Assembly: GCA_943787745.1 (NCBI GenBank)
Contig: CALSNJ010000002.1
Location: forward strand, 518,904 to 582,903
Reading direction: 5' to 3'
DNA from: an uncultured Alphaproteobacteria bacterium
Lineage (GTDB): Bacteria > Pseudomonadota > Alphaproteobacteria > UBA6615
Length of the DNA: 64,000 nucleotides
This document shows, one piece after another, positions 45,438-54,244 of the stretch. Each line of letters starts with the position of its first letter. The stretch's first letter is position 1. Below the pieces are notes generated by a model that worked only from the letters and a program-made list of their open reading frames with translations, made no database searches and had not been told where the DNA came from. The position numbers and the translations under genes were made by a program.

Positions 45438-46113
45438 AGTTGAACCGGATGCACGAACCGAATTGCTGCGTTTGGCAGAAGCGGTGCTGTTTGCTGCTGT
45501 CGAACCGCTCGACAATGCTTCAATTGCGGCCCAACTGCCCAATGACACCAATGTCGACGAGGTGATCGAAGACCTTCGCAAGCTCTATGCAGGGCGCGGG
45601 GTCAATGTGGTCAATGTGGGCGGGAAATGGACGTTACGCACGGCACCCGATTTGGCGGAGCGTCTGAAGATTGAACGGATATCGCAGCGACGCTTGTCTC
45701 GTGCTGCGCATGAGACGCTTGCTGTCGTTGCCTATCATCAGCCGGTCACACGCGCTGAAATCGAAGAAATTCGTGGCGTCAGCTTGAGCAAAGGCACCAT
45801 GGACACGCTTTTGGAGGTGAACTGGATTCGTCCCGGCCGCCGACGCAATTCTCCCGGGCGCCCGCTGACCTGGGTGACAACGGAAGAGTTTCTCTCCCAT
45901 TTCGGGATCGAGAACCTGAAAGACCTGCCGGGTATCCAGGAGCTGAAAGCAGCTGGTTTGATCGATCAGCGACCCGCAGTGAACATCTATGCCACGTCAT
46001 CGGTTCGTGATGAGCTGCCGCTTGAATCCATCACTGGCGAGGATGAGAACCCTCCCGAACTTGATGCCCCCCTCGAGGATGAAGAAGAGGGCGAAGACGA
46101 AACTGGCACCTGA
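45421..46113 (+). CDS. scpB: Segregation and condensation protein B
   Basis: The 230-residue protein has two winged-helix domains: LLRLAEAVLFAAVEPLDNASI and LSRAAHETLAVVAYHQPVTRAEIEEIRGVS (the latter as ~95-124), then LTWVTTEEFLSHFGIENLKDLPGIQEL. The start is TTG 45421 with CAGGGGAAG just upstream, within the end of scpA; no ATG fits. The acidic tail ends EDEEEGEDETGT. It partners ScpA. Confidence 0.92.
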   Translation: MTINPEVEPDARTELLRLAEAVLFAAVEPLDNASIAAQLPNDTNVDEVIEDLRKLYAGRGVNVVNVGGKWTLRTAPDLAERLKIERISQRRLSRAAHETLAVVAYHQPVTRAEIEEIRGVSLSKGTMDTLLEVNWIRPGRRRNSPGRPLTWVTTEEFLSHFGIENLKDLPGIQELKAAGLIDQRPAVNIYATSSVRDELPLESITGEDENPPELDAPLEDEEEGEDETGT

Positions 46114-46191
46114 GTCCGAGTGCCGGTTGCGGCTGATAATCGTTTTCAATAGGTTTCCGGAAAATCGCGCCCACGTATTGGGGCAGGCTGA

Positions 46192-47250
46192 ATGATGGTT
46201 TCCGACGTGAACGATCTCGCAATTGAGCATGTGACGCACCGCTTCGGCGCTACGCTTGCCGTCGATGACGCCGAATTGTCTGTTGGGGCAGGTGAACTGG
46301 TGTGTCTGGTAGGACCATCAGGATGCGGCAAAACCACATTGCTGCGCATTGCCGCCGGTCTGGAAGCGCTTCAGGAAGGTCGCGTGACCATCGGTGGCTC
46401 GATCATGGCCGACAGTCAGGGATCTGTCGCTCCGGAGAGCCGTAATGTCGGGCTCGTGTTTCAGGACTTCGCTCTGTTTCCCCACCTGACAGTCCGCGGG
46501 AACATTGCTTTCGGCCTGCAAAATCACAGTACCTCGGAACGCGATCAGCTTGTGGCGCAGGCTTTGGAGCGAACCGGGATGAACGGCTATGCCAAGACTT
46601 ACCCGCATCAATTGTCTGGTGGTCAGCAACAACGTGTGGCCCTTGCACGCGCGTTGGCGCCGCGACCACGTGTGGTTTTGCTCGACGAACCATTTTCCGG
46701 ACTGGACACTTCGCTGCGTCACCGGGTGCGGGACCAGACAGCGAAAATCCTGCGCGACAGCGGCATTGCAACCTTGATGGTGACCCATGACCCCGAAGAA
46801 GCGATGTATCTCGCAGACCGGATCGCCGTCATGGACAAGGGGCGCATTCGGCAGATCGGAACACCGGACGAGATATACCTGAAACCCGCGGATGCATTTG
46901 TCGCGGCCTTCTTTGGAGACGTGAACCGCTTTGAAGGCATTGTTCAGAATGGGCAGGTTGAAACAGCATTGGGGCAGGTTGCCGCAAACGGGGTGCCTGA
47001 AGGTACGAAAGCCGATGTTCTTATTCGTCCCGAAGCCCTGTCGATTAAAGTTGGCAATGGAAACGGTACGGTGACCGCCGCGCGTTTTCTTGGCCGGAGT
47101 AGCCTGATCGACGTCGGATTGGGCGATTCCGGGACTGTAACAGTGCGTATCCATATTCCGGGCCGGTTCTTGCCAGCAGTGGGGGACGCTGTAGCGGTGA
47201 CCCACGACGCGGCGCAGACATTCGTCTTTAGTCGCACAGAATCTACTTAA
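46192..47250 (+). CDS. ABC transporter ATP-binding protein (FbpC/PotA-like)
   Basis: The 352-residue product has Walker A GPSGCGKTT, Q-loop GLVFQDFALFPHLTVRGN, signature LSGGQQQRVALARAL, Walker B VVLLDEPFSGLDTSLR and H-loop MVTHDPEEAMYLADR. A C-terminal TOBE domain (KADVLIRPEALSIKVGNG; FLGRSSLIDVGLG) is present, as in Fe3+, spermidine or sulphate importers. No permease or binding protein is adjacent, so it is an orphan ATPase here, between scpB and tatA. Confidence 0.9.
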   Translation: MMVSDVNDLAIEHVTHRFGATLAVDDAELSVGAGELVCLVGPSGCGKTTLLRIAAGLEALQEGRVTIGGSIMADSQGSVAPESRNVGLVFQDFALFPHLTVRGNIAFGLQNHSTSERDQLVAQALERTGMNGYAKTYPHQLSGGQQQRVALARALAPRPRVVLLDEPFSGLDTSLRHRVRDQTAKILRDSGIATLMVTHDPEEAMYLADRIAVMDKGRIRQIGTPDEIYLKPADAFVAAFFGDVNRFEGIVQNGQVETALGQVAANGVPEGTKADVLIRPEALSIKVGNGNGTVTAARFLGRSSLIDVGLGDSGTVTVRIHIPGRFLPAVGDAVAVTHDAAQTFVFSRTEST

Positions 47251-47297
47251 ACGCTTGAGATCGCACGGGAACCCCAAGCAATTGCGCGTGAGGCCCG

Positions 47298-47326
47298 TTG
47301 CGGGCTGATACCCTTTCTGCGATAGT
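47298..47326 (+). promoter_or_regulatory. Putative promoter for tatABC
   Basis: TTGCGG and GATAGT are separated by 17 nt, 55 nt before the tatA start. The site lies in the 130-nt gap after the ABC gene. Both hexamers are partial matches to a housekeeping promoter. Confidence 0.35.
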
Positions 47327-47380
47327 GCGGTGCAACATCCCGGAACCCGGGGTCACCATTATCCAACGGAGCAGCTGAGT

Positions 47381-47602
47381 ATGGGCACGTTTTCAATCTG
47401 GCATTGGCTCATCGTCCTCGTTGTCGTCCTCGTTCTCTTTGGCGGACGCGGCAAAATTCCCAGTCTGATGGGAGATGTCGCCAAAGGCATCAAGTCTTTC
47501 AAGAGCAACATGAAGGACGAGAACGCAGCATCTTCAGAGAAGGTCGAAGAAGCTGAGACGATCACCGCAACCAAGCGTGAAGACGAGACAGCCAAAAGCT
47601 GA
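47381..47602 (+). CDS. tatA: Sec-independent translocase subunit TatA
   Basis: The 73-residue product starts [20 protein letters not shown] (TM) and continues with the amphipathic helix [20 protein letters not shown] and an acidic tail. ATG 47381 has GGAG upstream; an upstream start is unsupported. TatA oligomers form the pore for folded twin-arginine substrates. It is first in tatABC, with 56 nt to tatB. Confidence 0.95.
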   Translation: MGTFSIWHWLIVLVVVLVLFGGRGKIPSLMGDVAKGIKSFKSNMKDENAASSEKVEEAETITATKREDETAKS

Positions 47603-47658
47603 TTCTTCCGACGCAAGGCAGCCCGGTTCCGACCGGACTGTAAACGGATTCCGCGCAT

Positions 47659-48120
47659 ATGTTTGACCTCGGCTGGCCAGAGCTCATGCTCATCATGCTT
47701 GTGGCACTGGTTGTCATAGGCCCGAAAGAGCTGCCGAATGCCATTCGCACGGTCATGGGAATCGTCAGAAAATTGCGTGGCGCAGCACGTGAGTTTCAGT
47801 CGGGCCTTGACGATATCGCCAAGGAATCCGGGCTCGACGACATGAAACGCGATCTCGAAAACAATCTCGACTACTATGACCCGGGCGAAGCGCTGAAGAG
47901 CATCGAGGAATCCGACAAGGATATCATGGACCTCGACGATGACCCGTTTGCAGCCGGAAACAGCATTCTTGACCCTGCGACCAAGCCCGAAGAGCCAGCA
48001 GCAGATGCCGATTCCGCCGCTGACGCGGATAAGATAGATCCGGCGGGTGCAAGCCAAGAGACTGCGTCTGATCAGGCTGCAGCTGACCGTCCCAAAACAC
48101 CGGACAATGCGGCGTCATGA
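47659..48120 (+). CDS. tatB: Sec-independent translocase subunit TatB
   Basis: The 153-residue product starts MFDLGWPELMLIMLVALVVI (TM) with GPKELPNAIRTVMGIVRKL, the TatB amphipathic helix. A long acidic Ala/Asp-rich tail follows. TatB works with TatC to receive signal peptides. Its stop overlaps tatC (ATGA). Confidence 0.95.
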   Translation: MFDLGWPELMLIMLVALVVIGPKELPNAIRTVMGIVRKLRGAAREFQSGLDDIAKESGLDDMKRDLENNLDYYDPGEALKSIEESDKDIMDLDDDPFAAGNSILDPATKPEEPAADADSAADADKIDPAGASQETASDQAAADRPKTPDNAAS

Positions 48121-48971
48121 CTTCGGATACCGAGACCGACAAACTTGAGGGCCCCGGGCCCGATGATGTTCCCGATTCCGAGGATGGAAATTTGGATGAT
48201 CGGAAGATGTCCCTCATTGAGCATCTGACCGAACTGCGCAAACGCCTGATGTTTGCAGCCATCGGGTTCATCGTGATTTTCCTGATTTGTTTCTATTTCG
48301 CCAATCCGTTCTTCAACTTCCTTGTCGCGCCGCTAGCCGAAGTCTGGGAGGGCGACCCAAATCGCCGCCTGATCTTTACAGCGATGCATGAGAAGTTTTT
48401 CACCAACATCAAGGTGGCGTTCTTCGCCGCGGCGTTTATCTCGTTTCCGATCTTCGCGTCCCAGGTCTGGATGTTTGTCGCGCCGGGTCTCTACAAGAAC
48501 GAGAAGGGGGCATTCCTTCCGTTTCTGATCGCGACACCGTTCCTGTTTTTCGGTGGTGGTGCTTTCGTCTACTACTTCGTAATGCCTGTCGCCTGGGAAT
48601 TCTTCACCAGTTTCGAGCAACTCTCCGTGGGTGCGGGTGAACTGGCCATTGAGCTTGAACCCAAGGTCAATGAGTACCTGTCTTTGGTCATGCGACTGAT
48701 CTTTGCATTCGGACTGAGCTTTGAGCTGCCGGTGGTGCTGTCACTGATGGCACGCGTCGGGATCGTCACACCCGATGGTCTCCGAAAGAAGCGGCGTTAC
48801 GCCATTGTGTCGGCCTTCATCGCGGCGGCTGTTCTGACACCGCCCGATCCACTGAGCCAGCTGGCGCTCGCGATCCCGATTATCATCCTCTATGAGGTCT
48901 CAATCTACTGTGCGACGCTGATTTGGCGCTCGAAGGATCGAGCGGCAGCAGAAGCAGCTGGTGACAGCTGA
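48117..48971 (+). CDS. tatC: Sec-independent translocase subunit TatC
   Basis: The 284-residue polytopic protein has an unusually long acidic N-terminus of about 30 residues, then MSLIEHLTELRKRLMFAAIG (TatC signature, ~31-50), and six TM segments with FFAAAFISFPIFASQVWMFV and the late PDPLSQLALAIPIIILYEVS. It is the Tat receptor core. Confidence 0.95.
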   Translation: MTSDTETDKLEGPGPDDVPDSEDGNLDDRKMSLIEHLTELRKRLMFAAIGFIVIFLICFYFANPFFNFLVAPLAEVWEGDPNRRLIFTAMHEKFFTNIKVAFFAAAFISFPIFASQVWMFVAPGLYKNEKGAFLPFLIATPFLFFGGGAFVYYFVMPVAWEFFTSFEQLSVGAGELAIELEPKVNEYLSLVMRLIFAFGLSFELPVVLSLMARVGIVTPDGLRKKRRYAIVSAFIAAAVLTPPDPLSQLALAIPIIILYEVSIYCATLIWRSKDRAAAEAAGDS

Positions 48972-49031
48972 TCTGGACGCGATTCGCGTGCATCCCTATA
49001 ACGGCGCGAACCCTTATTCGGCGTAAAACTC

Positions 49032-50318
49032 ATGCACGACCTGAAATGGATTCGCGAGAATCCCGAAGCCCTGGACCGCAGCCTGCAACGTCGCGGCGAT
49101 GAACCCGTCTCCGCGCGCGTTCTGGAGATCGATACTGACCGCCGGGCGGCGCAAACCCGCTTGCAGGAAATGCAGGAGCGACGCAACGCGGCGTCGAAGC
49201 TAATCGGTGCGGCCATGAAGGACGGGCGTGGCGATGAAGCAGAAGCGCTCAAGGCGGAAGTCTCCGGTCTGAAAGATCAGATGGAGACAGTCGAAGCCGA
49301 AGAGCGCGCGGCATCCAGCGGGTTGAACGACCTTCTGTCGGGTCTTCCCAATGTTCTTGATGATGATGTGCCCGAAGGCGCCGATGAAGACGACAATCGC
49401 GAACTGCGCATTGTGGGAAGTCCACCAAGATTCGATTTCGAACCCAAAGCGCATTTCGATTTGGGTGAAGACCTCGGCCTGATGGATTTTGAGACGGCAT
49501 CGGAATTGTCGGGGTCTCGTTTTGTCATCCTGAAAGGCGCGTTGGCGCGGATGGAGCGCGCACTTGCCGACTTCATGCTGGACATCCAGACCGAGGATTT
49601 TGGCTACACTGAGGTTAGTCCGCCATTGCTCGTTCGTGAGGATGCGCTTTATGGCACCGGACAGCTGCCGAAATTTGGCGATGACTTGTTCCGGACAACC
49701 GATGAACGTTGGTTGATTCCTACAGCCGAAGTGCCACTGACCAATATGGTTGCAGGCAGGATCCTCGAGGAAAGTGAACTTCCATACCGCGTCACAGCAC
49801 ACACGGCCTGTTTCCGTGCCGAAGCCGGTGCAGCGGGTAAGGATACCCGCGGCATGTTGCGCCAACACCAGTTCTACAAGGTGGAGCTGGTCTCGATTGT
49901 GAAGCCGGAAGACTCCGAGGCCGAACTGGACCGCATGACCGGATGTGCGGAGGAAATTCTCAAACGTCTGGGGCTCGCCTATCGCGTGGTTGTTCTGTGC
50001 AGTGGTGACACAGGCTTTGGGGCGGCCAAGACTCATGACCTTGAAGTCTGGATGCCGGGGCAGGACACATACCGGGAAATCTCCAGCGTTTCGAACACCA
50101 GGGGGTTTCAGGCACGTCGCATGAACGCTCGCTATCGACCAGCCGGCGACGGGCAAGGGCCCGAGCATGTGCACACATTGAACGGATCTGGCGTGGCTGT
50201 TGGTCGCGCCCTGATCGCCGTGCTCGAGAATTATCAGAACGCGGATGGTTCAATCACCATTCCCGAAGCACTGCGCCCGTACATGGGTGGACGAGAGGTT
50301 ATCCGAGCTGATGCATAA
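49032..50318 (+). CDS. serS: Seryl-tRNA synthetase
   Basis: The 428-residue class II synthetase has an N-terminal coiled coil ([38 protein letters not shown]) and catalytic motif 2 ([20 protein letters not shown] ... HQFYKVEL). Motif 3 follows ([20 protein letters not shown] with [16 protein letters not shown]). It charges tRNA-Ser and tRNA-Sec if present. surE starts inside its last codons. Confidence 0.97.
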   Translation: MHDLKWIRENPEALDRSLQRRGDEPVSARVLEIDTDRRAAQTRLQEMQERRNAASKLIGAAMKDGRGDEAEALKAEVSGLKDQMETVEAEERAASSGLNDLLSGLPNVLDDDVPEGADEDDNRELRIVGSPPRFDFEPKAHFDLGEDLGLMDFETASELSGSRFVILKGALARMERALADFMLDIQTEDFGYTEVSPPLLVREDALYGTGQLPKFGDDLFRTTDERWLIPTAEVPLTNMVAGRILEESELPYRVTAHTACFRAEAGAAGKDTRGMLRQHQFYKVELVSIVKPEDSEAELDRMTGCAEEILKRLGLAYRVVVLCSGDTGFGAAKTHDLEVWMPGQDTYREISSVSNTRGFQARRMNARYRPAGDGQGPEHVHTLNGSGVAVGRALIAVLENYQNADGSITIPEALRPYMGGREVIRADA

Positions 50319-51108
50319 GTTTCCTCGAAAGCTCGACAACCTACGTATCCTGATATCCAACGATGACGGCGTTCGGGCCCCTGGCATCAAGGCGCTTGAG
50401 CGGATTGCTCGTACGATTACCGATGACGTGTGGGTGTGTGCGCCCATGGAAGAACAAAGTGGAGCAGGTCACTCGCTGACCCTGCGCTACCCGCTCTGGC
50501 TGCGGAAGCTTGCCAAGCGGCGGTTTGCTGTGGAGGGCACACCCACAGACAGCGTGCTCGTGGGCATTCACCATGCCGTTGCTGATCGCAAACCCGACCT
50601 GGTGCTGTCGGGGGTGAACCGGGGCAGCAATATGGGTGAGTTCATCACTTACTCGGGCACCTGCTCGGCGGCCATGGAAGCGACAATTCTTGGTGTGCCG
50701 GCGATCGCCTTCAGTCAGCAGACCGATTTCGATCGCAGCAACACCCATTGGGCCACGGCCGAAAAACATGCGCCGGCTCTGATTCGCAAACTTCTCAAGA
50801 CAGGCTGGCCGGACCGGACCTTTATCAACGTGAATTTCCCTGACTGCCTGCCTGATGAAGTGGAAGGCGTGGAAGTCACCTCGCAAGGTTCCCGGCCGAT
50901 GGGGGATTCCCTTGTTGAAAGCCGACACCCGCGTGGTGGTCGGTATTTCTGGGTGGGCGCACTGCCAACCCACAGCTCAGGCAAAAAGGGGACCGATCTC
51001 GCCGCCGTCGAAGAACGGAAGATTTCCGTGACGCCGATTGATCTGGATTTCACCAATCGCCGCGCGCTCAAGCCGTTGGCGGCGGCCCTCGATACCAAAC
51101 TCCGGTAA
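50311..51108 (+). CDS. surE: 5'/3'-nucleotidase SurE
   Basis: The 265-residue phosphatase has [17 protein letters not shown] (metal site, ~14-30), [37 protein letters not shown] and [20 protein letters not shown]. It dephosphorylates nucleoside monophosphates. ATG 50311 overlaps the serS end by 8 bases; the next gene overlaps by one base (TAATG). Confidence 0.95.
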   Translation: MHKFPRKLDNLRILISNDDGVRAPGIKALERIARTITDDVWVCAPMEEQSGAGHSLTLRYPLWLRKLAKRRFAVEGTPTDSVLVGIHHAVADRKPDLVLSGVNRGSNMGEFITYSGTCSAAMEATILGVPAIAFSQQTDFDRSNTHWATAEKHAPALIRKLLKTGWPDRTFINVNFPDCLPDEVEGVEVTSQGSRPMGDSLVESRHPRGGRYFWVGALPTHSSGKKGTDLAAVEERKISVTPIDLDFTNRRALKPLAAALDTKLR

Positions 51109-51755
51109 TGAGTACGCCAGCACATCGTGCGCGTCTGGTGCTCTCGCTGCGCAGCGCGGGAATCACGAACACAAGCGTGTTGTCAGCCATTGAAAGCGTA
51201 CCGCGCGAATTGTTCGTGCCGGAAACGTTCGTCGATCGTGCCTATGAAGATACAGCACTGCCAATCGGCTATGGCCAAACCCTCAGCCAGCCGTTGGTTG
51301 TGGCTACAATGATTCAGGCTCTGGAGCTTGATGAACGTGTGAAACTGTTCGAAGTGGGTACCGGTTCAGGCTACCACGCCGCAATTTTGTCCCATTTGTG
51401 TCGCCGAGTGTACACGATCGAGCGTCACAAGCCGCTGCTGGCAGAAGCCCAGACGCGTTTTGAAGCGCTTGGTCTGGCGAATGTAACGGCAATGGCGGGG
51501 GATGGCATGAAAGGCTGGCCGGAACAGGCACCGTTTGATCGCATCAGCGTGACGGCAGCGGGTGACGCGCCGCCACAATCCTTGCTGGACCAACTCAAGG
51601 TCGGTGGGATCATGGTGATGCCCGTCGGTGGACAGAGTCGCCTGCAACAATTGGTTCGATTCCGGCGCACCGAAGACGGCTACGACAGTGAAGTCATGAT
51701 GGATGTTCGCTTCGTTCCGTTGTTGCCCGGTATGGCGAGCGAGACCGGAACCTGA
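51108..51755 (+). CDS. pcm: Protein-L-isoaspartate O-methyltransferase
   Basis: The 215-residue product is true Pcm: AHRARLVLSLRSAGITNTSV, IGYGQTLSQPLVVATMIQAL, then motif I KLFEVGTGSGYHAAILSHLC (~82-101), VYTIERHKPLL and FDRISVTAAGDAPPQ. It repairs isoaspartyl residues. The surE-pcm-nlpD order matches that of E. coli. Confidence 0.95.
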   Translation: MSTPAHRARLVLSLRSAGITNTSVLSAIESVPRELFVPETFVDRAYEDTALPIGYGQTLSQPLVVATMIQALELDERVKLFEVGTGSGYHAAILSHLCRRVYTIERHKPLLAEAQTRFEALGLANVTAMAGDGMKGWPEQAPFDRISVTAAGDAPPQSLLDQLKVGGIMVMPVGGQSRLQQLVRFRRTEDGYDSEVMMDVRFVPLLPGMASETGT

Positions 51756-51758
51756 TTC

Positions 51759-52766
51759 ATGAGCAATGACAGGGGCCGACCTTTTACCTTACGCACGCCT
51801 CTCTTTTTGGCTCTGGCGGCAATAATTCTTGCGGCATGCGCCGGGCCGGGTGGGCGTGCACAGGTTATCGACCGTAGCTATGACAACCGCTCACAGGCAC
51901 CTGTTGCTGCCGGTACACATCTGATTAAGCGCGGCGAAACAGTTTATGGCATCGCCCAACGCTACGGTGTCTCAACACGAGCGCTGATTGACTGGAACAC
52001 GTTGCGCCCGCCATACCGATTAATTCCCGGGGAACGCCTTCGCTTGCCGCAAAGTCAGGGCTATGTCGTGCAGCGTGGTGATTCCGTCTATGCGATTTCC
52101 CGTCGTTTCGGGGTCGATATGGCCACGCTCGTGCGGGCCAATAACATGCAGCCGCCCTACAATATTCAGGTCGGACAGCGCTTGCAGCTGCCCGCGAATG
52201 CCAATTCACAGGCGCGCACAGCTTCCGCGCCCACACAGACAGCATCAGCCCCGGTGCAACGTCGGGCGCTCCCGCCGGCGTCATCACAATCTGCGCAGAC
52301 TTCAACCGTCTCGTCGGCGGCCCGCCCGGCTGCCAAACCGTCGCCACCGCGCAAGGTCACGACGGTGGCAAAGCCTCCGCCGCGCGCATCATCGGGATTC
52401 ATCTGGCCTGTCGAAGGTCGGATTTTGTCATCCTTCGGCGCAAAGAAAAACGGCCTTCACAATGATGGTGTGAACATCGCCGCGCCGCGAGGTGCGGCGG
52501 TCAGGGCCGCAGACAATGGGGTTGTGGCTTATGCCGGCAAGGAAATCCGTGGCTTTGGAAATCTCCTGCTGATCAAGCACGATGGCGGGCTCATTACGGC
52601 ATACGCCCACACCGATACGCTTCTTGTGGCTCGGGGAGATACCGTCACCCGGGGGCAGGTCATCGGAAAAGTCGGCACAACGGGCGGCGTTGAAACCCCG
52701 CAACTCCATTTTGAGGTGCGTCAGGGCACGCGTGCCGTCGATCCGTCCAAGTATCTTCCGAGTTAG
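51759..52766 (+). CDS. nlpD: LysM-LytM (M23) lipoprotein, NlpD-like
   Basis: The 335-residue product has a lipoprotein signal (LALAAIILAAC, Cys ~27), two LysM repeats (HLIKRGETVYGIAQRYGVS; YVVQRGDSVYAISRRFGVD), an Ala/Pro linker, and a LytM domain starting GFIWPVEGRILSSFGAKK. The zinc site looks incomplete: HNDGVNIAAP has Asn where active enzymes have Asp (HxxxD), although AYAHTDT and LHFEVR keep His. This fits an NlpD/DipM-type activator of amidases and not a peptidase. Confidence 0.92.
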   Translation: MSNDRGRPFTLRTPLFLALAAIILAACAGPGGRAQVIDRSYDNRSQAPVAAGTHLIKRGETVYGIAQRYGVSTRALIDWNTLRPPYRLIPGERLRLPQSQGYVVQRGDSVYAISRRFGVDMATLVRANNMQPPYNIQVGQRLQLPANANSQARTASAPTQTASAPVQRRALPPASSQSAQTSTVSSAARPAAKPSPPRKVTTVAKPPPRASSGFIWPVEGRILSSFGAKKNGLHNDGVNIAAPRGAAVRAADNGVVAYAGKEIRGFGNLLLIKHDGGLITAYAHTDTLLVARGDTVTRGQVIGKVGTTGGVETPQLHFEVRQGTRAVDPSKYLPS

Positions 52767-52777
52767 AGGCCCTGGCG

Positions 52778-53647
52778 CTACAGGTCGATTGGTTTGCCCA
52801 GACGGCCGGCGACTTCCTGAACGAACTGCCATGCCACGCGGCCGGAACGCGAACCGCGGGTGACCGTCCATTCCTTGGCTTCGGCCCGCAGTTTCTCGGG
52901 TTCGATATCCAGATCGAAATGTTTACAGTAGGCCTCAATCATCGCGAAGAACGTATCCTGATCGGTGTTGTGAAAACCGAGCCAAAGCCCGAACCGATCC
53001 GAGAGAGAAACTTTCTCCTCGACGGCTTCAGACGGATTGATCGCCGTTGAGCGTTCGTTCTCGATCATGTCGCGGGGCAACAGATGGCGCCGGTTCGATG
53101 TCGCATAGAAGACAACATTCCGGGGCCGACCCTCAATCCCGCCTTCAAGAACGGCTTTGAGCGATTTGTAGCTTGTATCCGAGTTGTCGAAACTCAGATC
53201 ATCGCAGAACAGGATGGCCTGACGGCCGCCATCACGAAGGATTGTGAGCAGGGCGGGCAGGGTATGAATATCTTCACGGTGAATTTCGACCAGCAACAGG
53301 CCTTCGGGCACTTCGGCGTCGATTTCTGCGTGAGCCGCCTTCACAAGACTGGATTTTCCGGTTCCCCGTGATCCCCAGAGCAGGGCATTGTTGGCAGGAA
53401 GCCCCTTGGCGAAGCGTCGGGTGTTCTCGATCAGGGTATCTGCCTGGCGATCTATCCCCTGCAAAAGCGTCAGCGGAACACGATTCACTGCGGGAATAGG
53501 TTCGAGGTATCCGGAATCATTCCCCTCAGCATGCCACACGAAGGCAGAGGCGGCGGAAAGGTCCGTATTTCCAGCGCTCTCCGGCGCTATTCTCTCAAGA
53601 GCTTCGGCAATTCGTGTCAGGAGAGGGACGAGATCGGGCTCGTTCAT
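52778..53647 (-). CDS. DUF815-family AAA-like ATPase
   Basis: The 289-residue product has Walker A LLWGSRGTGKSSLVKAAHAE (~90-109), Walker B-like AILFCDDLSFDNSDTSYKSL and VVFYATSNRRHLLPRDM (sensor-like). This DUF815 family protein has no known partner. It is on the minus strand between nlpD and yajC, and is divergent from yajC over a gap containing inverted GCAATTC repeats. Confidence 0.9.
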   Translation of the reverse strand: MNEPDLVPLLTRIAEALERIAPESAGNTDLSAASAFVWHAEGNDSGYLEPIPAVNRVPLTLLQGIDRQADTLIENTRRFAKGLPANNALLWGSRGTGKSSLVKAAHAEIDAEVPEGLLLVEIHREDIHTLPALLTILRDGGRQAILFCDDLSFDNSDTSYKSLKAVLEGGIEGRPRNVVFYATSNRRHLLPRDMIENERSTAINPSEAVEEKVSLSDRFGLWLGFHNTDQDTFFAMIEAYCKHFDLDIEPEKLRAEAKEWTVTRGSRSGRVAWQFVQEVAGRLGKPIDL

Positions 53648-53689
53648 CTTTAAACGTCCATTGGTCAGTTGAAGGCGGGCGGACCCTAT

Positions 53690-53749
53690 CGGTCGAATTG
53701 CCGCAATTCAAACCCATTTTCGCACCATACTCACATTGCAATTCGACCG
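53690..53749. repeat. GCAATTC inverted and direct repeats upstream of yajC
   Basis: CGGTCGAATTGC (53690-53701) and GCAATTCGACCG (53738-53749) form perfect 12-bp inverted arms 36 nt apart. GAATTGC-C-GCAATTC (53695-53709) is a second, tight palindrome. GCAATTC thus occurs three times, two of them 35 bp apart in the same direction. The block lies between divergent yajC and DUF815 genes, ending 48 nt before the yajC start, where a regulator could bind both. Confidence 0.7.
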
Positions 53750-53797
53750 CGCACCGCTATCATCCGGCAACTTTGAGCCAAGCACCCTGGAGGGGAC

Positions 53798-54220
53798 ATG
53801 TTTATTACGCCGGCCTATGCGCAGGGTGTTGGAGGTGGAGACGCCTTCACGTCTTTCCTGCCGATCATTCTGATTTTCGTCATTTTCTATTTTCTGCTGA
53901 TCCGTCCGCAGCAAAAGAAGATGAAAGCCCATCGGGCCATGCTCGGTCAGGTTAAACGCGGCGACCGCGTCCTGACAGGTGGCGGCATCATTGGCACCAT
54001 CACCAAGGTCAAAGAAGAGACCGACGAGGTGACTGTTGAAATCGCCGATGGTGTTCGTGTCGACATTCTGCGTGGCACGATTACCGATGTTCTGAACGCG
54101 CCTGCAGCGCCAGGTGCGGCAAACACACCGGGCAAGGGGGGGGCCACTGTCGTTGGTCCTGCTGCGAATGACGGCAGGTCCGGCGGATTGCTGGGCGGCC
54201 TGTTCGGCGGACGCAAGTAA
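53798..54220 (+). CDS. yajC: Preprotein translocase subunit YajC
   Basis: The 140-residue protein begins MFITPAYAQG, then one TM (FLPIILIFVIFYFLLIRPQQ) followed by the conserved KKMKAHRAMLGQVKRGDRVL, TGGGIIGTI and a Gly-rich end. It joins SecDF in the translocase. The start ATG 53798 has TGGAGGGG 5-12 nt upstream. It is first in yajC-secD-secF-Mth938. Confidence 0.94.
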   Translation: MFITPAYAQGVGGGDAFTSFLPIILIFVIFYFLLIRPQQKKMKAHRAMLGQVKRGDRVLTGGGIIGTITKVKEETDEVTVEIADGVRVDILRGTITDVLNAPAAPGAANTPGKGGATVVGPAANDGRSGGLLGGLFGGRK

Positions 54221-54244
54221 CCCAGACCCAGAAGGCGCGCCGAG

